Source: an uncultured Paracoccus sp.
Lineage (GTDB): Bacteria > Pseudomonadota > Alphaproteobacteria > Rhodobacterales > Rhodobacteraceae
Reading direction: 5' to 3'
DNA length: 25,111 bases
Assembly: GCA_934533075.1 (NCBI GenBank)
Contig: CAKTBJ010000038.1
Coordinates: forward strand, 1 to 25,111
Position 1 is the stretch's first letter; every line of letters starts with the position of its first letter. The position numbers and the translations under genes are program-made. Shown here piece by piece: positions 8,272-14,926 of the stretch. A model generated the notes under the pieces. That model had not been told where the DNA came from, ran no database searches, and saw only the letters and a program-made list of their open reading frames with translations.

Positions 8272-10311
8272 TCAGATTCCGATGCGCCGCCAGCCATCAT
8301 CGATCCGCCGCCCCCGTGCCGCCGTCGGCAGGGCGATGAACAGATCCTCGTCGCGATAGACGATGCCGGCCTCGACCAGCGGGCGCAGGCAGGCATCCGG
8401 CGCAGCCTCGAAATCCGGCCGGTCGAAGCGGATCACCGTCTCCGGCGCCGGCGCCGGCGGCGGCACGATGGCGAATTCGCCCGGCGGCCGGCGCGGCGCG
8501 CGGGCGGCCGGTCCCGGCCCGATCGCCGAGGCCGCCATCGCCTCGCGCCGGTGCTCCATGCCCGTGGCCAGCGCCTCGACCTTGATCGGGGCGTCCAGCG
8601 CCAGAAAGACATCCGCCGCATAGCCCTCCAGCCGATAGTCGGCGCGCGGCAGGCCCGGCCGGCGGTCGCGCACCAGCAGGCTGTCGCCCTCGGCCTTCCA
8701 GTCGAGCAGGGCGTGATGCAGGCGGAAATCCGCGATCCAGTGCCGCACCGCATCGTTCAGCCCGGCCAGATAGGACAGCGAGAACGGGCTGCGCCCCTCG
8801 GCCTCGAAGACATAGGCCAGCCGCGCCACCTCGGCCTCGGGCAGCGGAAAGACGGTGAAATAACTGCGATGCGGGCGCAGGTGCAGGCCGAAGGCGGCCG
8901 CGTCGTTGTGATAGGGGCTGAAGCGGTGGAACTCGATGTCGATCACCCCGTTCGGAGGCGACAGATGCGCCAGTTGCGGGACCGTCCCGGCCATGCGCTC
9001 GTATTCGAACGGGTCCTCGCCCGGAAAGCCGCCGAGGATGTTCCAGGCCGGGATGATGCCGTATTCGCGGGCGTATTTCAGGAAGGCGATGTTCTGGATG
9101 CCGCGCACCCCCTTGCGCATCATCCGCAGGATCGGGGTCGAGAAGCTTTCGATCCCCGGCTGCACCATCGTGATCCCCGCATCGGCCAGGTCGGCCACAT
9201 GGGCACGGGTCACGTTCGACTTGATTTCATAGAAATAACTGACGTTTATGTCGTTTTCCTTGGCCCATTGCACAAAGTCGCGGTAATAGCGGGCCGACAG
9301 GATATTGTCGGCCATGAACAGGAAGCGCGCGCCATAGCGCCCGACGATCTCGACGATCTGCTCGCGGAAGCGGGTGTCGGTCTTCTGGCGATAGTTCATG
9401 CCGTTGGCGTTCAGACCGCAGAAGGTGCAATGGTGCTTGGCCCCCCACCAGCAGCCGCGCGAGGATTCCATCGGCAGCACCAGCGTCTCGGGATCGAACA
9501 GGCCGAACCGCTTGCGTTCCTCGATATAGTCGTCGAAGTCGGGCGTCGGCACCCCGTCCATGTCCACCACCGGCACGGTTTCCGGTCCCTCGACCAGCCC
9601 GCGCGCGGGATCGCGCAGGATCAGGCCGGGCACGTCGTCGGTGGGCAGGCCGTCGCGCAGCCGGGCCACGAAATCGGGAAAGCTGTGATCGGCCTCGCCC
9701 ACGAAGACGCCATCCACGAAGGGGAAGTTGTCGGCGATGGCGCGGCCCATCTCGCCGTCGCAATTGGCGCCGCCGAGGATCACCAGCGCCTCGGGCCGGG
9801 TCTCCTTGAGATACCTGGCCAGCGCCAGCGCCGCGCCGTTCTGGTAGAAGGTCGAGCTGATGCCGATCAGCTCGAAATCCCGCAATTCGGCCGCCATCTC
9901 CTCGACCAGCCGGGGCGCGGCCTCGGCCAGCGCGCGAACCAGCGCCGAAGGCCGGTAGGGATGGCAGATCGCGGCCGCGCGGCGGTCCAGCAGGTCCAGT
10001 TGCGCATCGACCTCGGCGCCGTTCGGGGCGCGCTCGCCGAAGACCAGCCGGGAAAAGATCCATTCGTTCCACGGAAACAGGTCGCGCTGGCTGAACAGCG
10101 TATAGATGCGCTGCCGATCCGCCTGGCTGTCGGCGGGAATGGCCTCCGCCAGGCGAAAGTTCCAGTAGAAGGTCCGCGCCACCAGCCCGCGCGCGTGCAG
10201 CCCGGCCGACAGGTTGGCTATGCCCAGATTGGCCAGATTGGGCGGGCCATAGGGCGGATAGACCAGCGCGGTGCGCGGTCCCGTGACGGATGATGCGGCA
10301 GGAGAGGGCAT
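8272..10311 (-). CDS. Cobalamin-binding radical SAM RiPP-maturation C-methyltransferase
   Basis: A 679-residue enzyme of the B12-dependent radical SAM type. Residues 1-230 form the cobalamin-binding-like domain (VYPPYGPPNLANLGIANL near the start, VILGGANCDGE at 177-187). The iron-sulfur site is C287-x7-C295-x2-C298 in SSRGCWWG and HHCTFCGLN. This is the spacing and wording typical of the RiPP maturation radical SAM C-methyltransferase family (bacteriocin maturation protein 1). The C-terminal ~200 residues are family-specific. Expected chemistry is methyl transfer to unactivated carbons of a peptide. It is the last gene of the RiPP-like operon, starting 12 bases after the reductase-like gene, with GAGGAG overlapping the upstream stop. 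The substrate is presumed to be the repeat protein at 14927-16651 (inference). Confidence 0.88.
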   Translation of the reverse strand: MPSPAASSVTGPRTALVYPPYGPPNLANLGIANLSAGLHARGLVARTFYWNFRLAEAIPADSQADRQRIYTLFSQRDLFPWNEWIFSRLVFGERAPNGAEVDAQLDLLDRRAAAICHPYRPSALVRALAEAAPRLVEEMAAELRDFELIGISSTFYQNGAALALARYLKETRPEALVILGGANCDGEMGRAIADNFPFVDGVFVGEADHSFPDFVARLRDGLPTDDVPGLILRDPARGLVEGPETVPVVDMDGVPTPDFDDYIEERKRFGLFDPETLVLPMESSRGCWWGAKHHCTFCGLNANGMNYRQKTDTRFREQIVEIVGRYGARFLFMADNILSARYYRDFVQWAKENDINVSYFYEIKSNVTRAHVADLADAGITMVQPGIESFSTPILRMMRKGVRGIQNIAFLKYAREYGIIPAWNILGGFPGEDPFEYERMAGTVPQLAHLSPPNGVIDIEFHRFSPYHNDAAAFGLHLRPHRSYFTVFPLPEAEVARLAYVFEAEGRSPFSLSYLAGLNDAVRHWIADFRLHHALLDWKAEGDSLLVRDRRPGLPRADYRLEGYAADVFLALDAPIKVEALATGMEHRREAMAASAIGPGPAARAPRRPPGEFAIVPPPAPAPETVIRFDRPDFEAAPDACLRPLVEAGIVYRDEDLFIALPTAARGRRIDDGWRRIGI

Positions 10312-10323
10312 GCTGGAGTCTCC

Positions 10324-11235
10324 TCAGAAATAACGGGGATGCACGCTGGAACTCAGCCAGCCCATATAGGCGACTTCCTCGGGCGACAGCGGGCCGCGCT
10401 CCATCGCCTCGGCGATGCCCGCCAGTTCCTCGGGCGACTGGGGCGAGCACAGCACGCCGTCCATGCCCGGCACCGTCAGCGCAAAGCGGTAGTAGTCGGT
10501 CGGATGCGGCAGCCAGTGGCGCGAATCGAGGCCCAGCTGCCGGAACTGGTCGGGCTGGACCAGCGACATCGTGCTTTTGAAGTTGAAGATCAGCCCGGTG
10601 CGATCCGGGCGCAGGAAGGGGAATATCTCGGTCACGGCACCGGGATGCGACGGGTTGTAGCGGATGAAGTTCACGTCCAGCAGGTTGTGGCCGATGCTGA
10701 GCAGCGCGGCGCGGCGGTCGTGGAACGAGGCGCCTATGGCGCGGGCGCCGTTATGGCCGGCGGCGCGGGCGCCGTGGATGGCGTTGAAGCGGCCCAGCAG
10801 GCTGGCCTCGCCGGGAATGGCGCCGGCGATCAGCACGTCCACGCGCTCCAGCCCCTCGACGACCTGGATCACCTCGTGGAACTGCAAGGCCCCGAACAGC
10901 GGCTGCTCCAGATAGGAGACCACGCCCACCACCACCTCGTCGCGCGATCCGGGCCGTTCGGCGAACAGCCGCGCCAGCCCCTGCCGCAGCCCGCCATAGA
11001 TCGGCCAATGCAGGTCGGCGGTCAGGAAGAAGAAGTTGATGCCCCGGTCATAGGCGGCCAGCACGGTCTCGGGCGTGGTGATGCCCAGCGCGAAGGGGCT
11101 GACGGTCAGCCCGGTCAGGCCAAGGGGCAGCCGGTCGTCCATGCGCGGCAGGCGCTGGCGCGGTGCCGCGCGCTCGCCGCCAAGCGGCAGCGTGGGCGGG
11201 CGGACCTTCGGGGCGGCGGGCGCGGGATCAGGCAT
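10324..11235 (-). CDS. Degenerate aldo/keto reductase-like protein
   Basis: A 303-residue protein with an aldo/keto reductase-like barrel after a proline-rich N-terminus of ~30 residues. Recognisable elements are LTGLTVSPFALG (40-51), AAYDRGINFF (60-69) and a late SPEELAGIAEAM. The catalytic tetrad appears lost. The usual Asp and Tyr of FFDTADxY are replaced in FFFLTADLHW, the Lys position reads VVVGVV (about 101-106), and the His position reads VLIAGAIP (about 134-141). It may be a pseudoenzyme, a binding protein, or an enzyme with changed chemistry. It starts 9 bases after the LanC-like stop, with GAGG overlapping that stop. Reduction of dehydroamino acids would be an obvious role in this pathway, but the missing residues argue against standard NADPH chemistry. 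Confidence 0.7.
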   Translation of the reverse strand: MPDPAPAAPKVRPPTLPLGGERAAPRQRLPRMDDRLPLGLTGLTVSPFALGITTPETVLAAYDRGINFFFLTADLHWPIYGGLRQGLARLFAERPGSRDEVVVGVVSYLEQPLFGALQFHEVIQVVEGLERVDVLIAGAIPGEASLLGRFNAIHGARAAGHNGARAIGASFHDRRAALLSIGHNLLDVNFIRYNPSHPGAVTEIFPFLRPDRTGLIFNFKSTMSLVQPDQFRQLGLDSRHWLPHPTDYYRFALTVPGMDGVLCSPQSPEELAGIAEAMERGPLSPEEVAYMGWLSSSVHPRYF

Positions 11236-11244
11236 CGGGCGGCC

Positions 11245-12801
11245 TCATGGGCTGGGCTTGCGGCGGGGGCGTTTCGCACCGGAGGGCGTGCGGGGCCGGG
11301 GCGGCTCGGGCGGCAGGTCGGTGCGGCGCCTGCGGCGGCCGGCGCGCGGGTCCGGCCTGGACCTGTCCCCGGTATCCTCGGCCTCGGCTTTATCCTCGGG
11401 CCTGTCCCTGTCGTCGGGTTTGGCCTTGCTCTCGGGTTTGGCCTCGTCCCCAGCCTTCGCCGTGTCCTCGGCCTTCGCCTTGTCCTTGCCCCTGCCGGTG
11501 TCCTTCGCCTCGGCCTCGGCCCTGTCGGCCGGGGCGGGCGGCTCCGGCGGGGGGGCCTCGGCGCGGGCGGCGGCATCGGCCACCCCTGCCTGCGGCACGA
11601 ACAGCAGCAGGTCGCGCAACCCGGTGCCCTCGTGCAGGCCAAGATAGAAGCGCCCGATGCCGGCCAGGCCGAACAGCAGGTCCGGCCTCTCGCAATCGGG
11701 CGGACCCGAGCAGGGCCAGGGCATCCGGGGCGCGGCAAACCGGGCGATGCCGTCCGCCGCCGCGCGCCGCGCCGGATCGGCCAGGTCGGGGCGCCCCAGC
11801 ATCCGCGCCGCCAGCATCAGCGCCCCGGCATTGCCCGCGATGCCGGTCGCGACCGAGAAGTCGCGCTGCAACGCCTGCATCGGGTCGAGGCTGGCGGCGA
11901 TGGCCAGCAAGCCCGGCCCGAGATCGGGACCGGCCCGGTCCGGCAGCAGCGCGCCCAGCCTCAGCCGCGCCGGCACGCCGCCGGCGGTGCCGTGAAGCCA
12001 GGCGATCGGCCAGCGTGCGGCGGCCGCGGCGGGGGCCACCGGTCCCGAGGCGATGCGCAGGTCCGGCCACAGCCCCAGCGCGGGGTCGATCTGCGCATCC
12101 TCATGCGCCAGCGCCTCCAGCGCGAGGTCGCGCGGCCCGGCCTCTCCCGTCGCGGCATGCAGGTCCAGCAGCGCCAGCGCGATGCCCGCCGTGCCGCAGG
12201 CATAGCCGACCAGCCCCGCCTCCGCCTCGGCCGAGGGCCAGAAGGCGCGCCCGTCCTCGCGCCGCGCCGCCCTGGCCAGCGCCTCGGCCCGCGCCAGCGC
12301 CGGACCGGGGCGGCCCGCATCCAGAAAGGCGACGATGGCCCCCGCCTCGCCATCATAGACGGCGGCACGGGCGGCATCGGGCCGCCGCGCCTCCAGCGCG
12401 TCCAGCGCCGAGGCGGCGGCCCGATGCCATTCCTCGTCCGCCAGCACCGCGCCCGCCAGACGAAAGGCCACGGCCGCGCCGGCCAGCCCGGTCCACAGGC
12501 CCGCCGCGCCCTCGGCCGGCCAGGCGCCGATCCGCGCCGCCGCATGGGCCAGTGCGCCGCGGGCCGCCTGCGCGATGAAAGGGTCGCCGGTCGCCACGCC
12601 CAGCTCGGCCAGGAACAGGCCGATCCCGGCGGTGCCGTTCCCCAGCGCCGGGCTGGTCGTGCGATAGACCGGCTGCAACTGCGCGCCGCGCATCTGCCAG
12701 TCCCAGCCGAACCACGTGCAGCACCGCCCCGACCACAGCGCATCGCGCACCAGCCGCCGGCCGATGGCGGCCGCGACCTCCAGATGTTCGCCCCCGCTCA
12801 T
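11245..12801 (-). CDS. LanC-like cyclase fold without zinc ligands, with charged C-terminal tail
   Basis: A 518-residue protein. Residues 50-395 show the seven Gly-rich inner-helix motifs of the LanC alpha/alpha barrel: GNGTAG (54-59), WTGLAG, YDGEAG, CGTAG, WLHGTAG (268-274), ATGIAG (318-323) and LFGLAG. In active LanC the fifth and sixth carry the zinc ligands Cys (WCxG) and Cys-His (CHG). Here they read Leu269 and Ala318-Thr319, so all three ligands are missing, as in class III LanKC cyclase-like domains. Residues ~411-518 form a low-complexity tail, first Glu/Lys/Asp/Ala-rich, then Arg/Pro-rich. The start overlaps the HopA1-like gene by ATGA. A role as scaffold or substrate binder fits a substrate nearly free of cysteine (inference). 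Confidence 0.85.
   Translation of the reverse strand: MSGGEHLEVAAAIGRRLVRDALWSGRCCTWFGWDWQMRGAQLQPVYRTTSPALGNGTAGIGLFLAELGVATGDPFIAQAARGALAHAAARIGAWPAEGAAGLWTGLAGAAVAFRLAGAVLADEEWHRAAASALDALEARRPDAARAAVYDGEAGAIVAFLDAGRPGPALARAEALARAARREDGRAFWPSAEAEAGLVGYACGTAGIALALLDLHAATGEAGPRDLALEALAHEDAQIDPALGLWPDLRIASGPVAPAAAAARWPIAWLHGTAGGVPARLRLGALLPDRAGPDLGPGLLAIAASLDPMQALQRDFSVATGIAGNAGALMLAARMLGRPDLADPARRAAADGIARFAAPRMPWPCSGPPDCERPDLLFGLAGIGRFYLGLHEGTGLRDLLLFVPQAGVADAAARAEAPPPEPPAPADRAEAEAKDTGRGKDKAKAEDTAKAGDEAKPESKAKPDDRDRPEDKAEAEDTGDRSRPDPRAGRRRRRTDLPPEPPRPRTPSGAKRPRRKPSP
11248..11571 (-). repeat. Low-complexity charged tail coding repeat
   Basis: The last ~108 codons of the LanC-like gene are built from imperfect short units encoding Lys-Ala-Glu-Asp-type residues, followed by a block with five arginines and a Pro/Arg-rich end. 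The GC-rich reverse strand reads as irregular repeats of CCTCGGCCTT-like units. The length may vary between strains. Confidence 0.6.
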
Positions 12802-13787
12802 GCCGCCAACTCCTCGGGCGACAGCCCGGCATAGATGTCGCTGCGCCCCGCCGACAGCCACGGCCGGTCCAGGTCCAGCCCCTGCCCGGCGAAATGCGCG
12901 GCGACGGCCTCGATGCGGGCGGCGCCGTCGGTGGCGCCGCGATGCCAGGCATGCAGCACCGCCTCGGCCATCAGGCGGCAGCGATGCATGCCGAAGCTCT
13001 CGCCGGTGCCCGGCTCCTCGGCGATGCCGATACCGGGGGCGTATCGGCAGGTGAACAGCGGCACCGGATCGGCCAGCGCGACCGCGGCGCGCGGCGCCTC
13101 GGGCGACAGCAGCCGCGCGGCCAGCACGGCATGGCGCCGCGCGACATAGAGAACCGCCGCATCGCTGCGGCCATACAGCGCCGGATCGACCAGCGCCTTC
13201 ATGCGGAACGGAACCTGAAAGGCGTTCATCGCCCCCGTCACCCATTCCAGCAGCGCCGGCGCCGCCTCGGCCCCGACGTTGAAATAGAACCGGGTCAGGG
13301 CATGGTCGTCCCACTGGTCGCCGGGCGTCTCGCCGAAGGCGAAGTGGAACGCCGCCTGAATCGCGCCCGAGCTGCGCGGCATCCAGATCGCCACCATCTC
13401 GCCCATCCGGGGCGGCGTGCCCAGACCGTTCAGCGCAAGATACTGGCCGGGCGCCGCGATCCGCTGGACCTGCCCCTTGATGATCCCCAGCGAGCCGTCG
13501 GGATGGGCCGCATAGATGCGCCAGCCGCCATCCCAACGCTCGGCCCCGCGGATCGCCGCGTCCAGCCGGGCGCTGTTTTCCGGGTCCGGCCGGGGCGACG
13601 GGACGGATTGCGGGCCGGGAAAGCGATGCGCATAGCAATGCGTGTAAAACACGCCGGACAGCGCCGCCGCCATCGCCTCGGGCGGGGCCTGCACCACCGG
13701 GCCGTCGCCCAGCCTGAACGCCCCCGGCCCGAGGATGGACAGCGCGTCGAGGATGCGGGCCAGTTCCGCCCGGAGATCGCCGCTCAT
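12798..13787 (-). CDS. HopA1-family protein, class V lanthipeptide lyase-like
   Basis: A 329-residue protein of the HopA1 type III effector family. In class V lanthipeptide synthesis (lexapeptide, pristinin) a HopA1-like protein works with an aminoglycoside-phosphotransferase-like kinase to dehydrate Ser/Thr: the kinase phosphorylates and the HopA1 partner eliminates phosphate. Family-like segments are GVFYTHCYAHRF (45-56), LTRFYFNVG (164-172), FQVPFRMKAL (190-199), YGRSDAAVLYV (205-215) and TCRYAPGIGIAEEP followed by SFGMHRCRLMAEAV (246-276). It overlaps the kinase gene by ATGA upstream and the LanC-like gene by ATGA downstream, so the three are translated together. Assignment rests on segment recognition; effector-style function is unlikely, since no secretion genes are present. 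Confidence 0.8.
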   Translation of the reverse strand: MSGDLRAELARILDALSILGPGAFRLGDGPVVQAPPEAMAAALSGVFYTHCYAHRFPGPQSVPSPRPDPENSARLDAAIRGAERWDGGWRIYAAHPDGSLGIIKGQVQRIAAPGQYLALNGLGTPPRMGEMVAIWMPRSSGAIQAAFHFAFGETPGDQWDDHALTRFYFNVGAEAAPALLEWVTGAMNAFQVPFRMKALVDPALYGRSDAAVLYVARRHAVLAARLLSPEAPRAAVALADPVPLFTCRYAPGIGIAEEPGTGESFGMHRCRLMAEAVLHAWHRGATDGAARIEAVAAHFAGQGLDLDRPWLSAGRSDIYAGLSPEELAA

Positions 13788-14878
13788 GCCCCCGCCTCCC
13801 GTCCCAGCAGTTGCGCGGCGGCGCGCTGCGGCGCGGCGGCGATATTGGCGGCAAGGGTCATCAGCGCCTCGGCCCGGTCCATCGCCAGCGTGGCGTTGAT
13901 CAGCCCCTCGAAGACCGACAGCACCAGCCGCCCGGCGACATAGGCCACGCAGCGCTGCAGAAGCGGCGCGGCGGCCTCCGGGGCAACGCCCAGCGTCTGG
14001 CAATAGACCGCCCAGAACCGCGCGATCGAGCCGGTGGCGTCGCCCAGCGTCAGGTCCTGGCGGCTGTCGCCGGCGGCCCAGTCCGGCGCCATCGACAGAT
14101 AGATCAGATAGGAGGCGAAGACCGACGCGATGTCCCAGGCGGCATCGCCCAGGTCGCACAGCTCCCAGTCGATGACGCGGAAGTCATGCGCATCCTCGTC
14201 CTCGTCGCGGAACACGACCACATTGTCCCATTTCATGTCTCCGTGAACCAGCGTATCGAAGCGATAGGCCGCGCCCAGCCCCCACAGATGCGCCAGCAGC
14301 CCCGGCCGCGCGGCCAGCATCGCGACCAGCGGCGGGCCGACCGTCGCGGGAAAGCTGTCCAGCGGCGCCAGCGTGCCGGGCCGCAGCGCGAACAGCCAGG
14401 GCAGTTGACGCGGAAACAGCCCCGCCGCGACCGGCGCCAGCGCCATGCCCGTCGCCGCCGAGTGATAGGCCCCCAGGCCCCTGCCCAGCAACTCGCCCAC
14501 CTCGGGCGGAAAGCGTTTCAGGCGGAAATGCAGCTCGTTGAGATTCTCGCCCTCGGGCAGCAGCTCGACCACCAGCGCGCTGCGCCCCTCGTCGAAATCG
14601 ACGAAGCGCGGCAGCACCCGGCACAGCGGCCGCAGCTGCGCCTCGGCCGGCACCAGCCGGTAAAGCGCGGCCTCGCGGCGCAGGGTCGCGTCGGCCTCGC
14701 CGCCGCGGCTGCGCGGCTGCTTGACGAAGAAGCCCGTGCGGGCGCCCAGCACCACCTTGAAGTTGCGGCAGCGGCGGCCGATCTCGGTCACCGCGCAATC
14801 GCCGGCCACGATCGCCTCGGGGGTGGCCAACCCCCGTTCCATCAGGAAATGGACGATGTTCGACGGCGTAAGATACAT
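13784..14878 (-). CDS. Aminoglycoside-phosphotransferase-like kinase, class V lanthipeptide kinase-like
   Basis: A 364-residue kinase of the APH/choline kinase superfamily. Features are a probable ATP lysine at Lys53 (FFVKQP), a helix Glu near 69, the catalytic loop VHGDMKWDN (211-219, base Asp214, metal Asn219) and the metal-binding Asp237 in RVIDWEL. It is next to a HopA1-like gene, with which it overlaps by ATGA. That pairing is the hallmark of the class V lanthipeptide dehydratase, so the likely role is phosphorylation of Ser/Thr in a peptide or protein and not drug resistance. The start at 14878 lies 48 bases after the repeat protein stop; its ribosome binding site is modest (GCGGGG). 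Confidence 0.85.
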   Translation of the reverse strand: MYLTPSNIVHFLMERGLATPEAIVAGDCAVTEIGRRCRNFKVVLGARTGFFVKQPRSRGGEADATLRREAALYRLVPAEAQLRPLCRVLPRFVDFDEGRSALVVELLPEGENLNELHFRLKRFPPEVGELLGRGLGAYHSAATGMALAPVAAGLFPRQLPWLFALRPGTLAPLDSFPATVGPPLVAMLAARPGLLAHLWGLGAAYRFDTLVHGDMKWDNVVVFRDEDEDAHDFRVIDWELCDLGDAAWDIASVFASYLIYLSMAPDWAAGDSRQDLTLGDATGSIARFWAVYCQTLGVAPEAAAPLLQRCVAYVAGRLVLSVFEGLINATLAMDRAEALMTLAANIAAAPQRAAAQLLGREAGA

Positions 14879-14926
14879 GGTGGCCCCGCTGAGGAACCGG
14901 CCGCGATCGCGCGCGGCCGGAATGGA

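Noticed and set aside
8551..10293. Long plus-strand frame opposite the radical SAM gene
   Set aside because: The minus strand carries the intact radical SAM motif and ribosome binding site; the plus-strand frame has neither.
10339..12834. 831-codon plus-strand frame opposite the reductase-like and LanC-like genes
   Set aside because: Composition is Arg/Gly/Gln-rich without motifs, and it spans two well-supported genes on the other strand.
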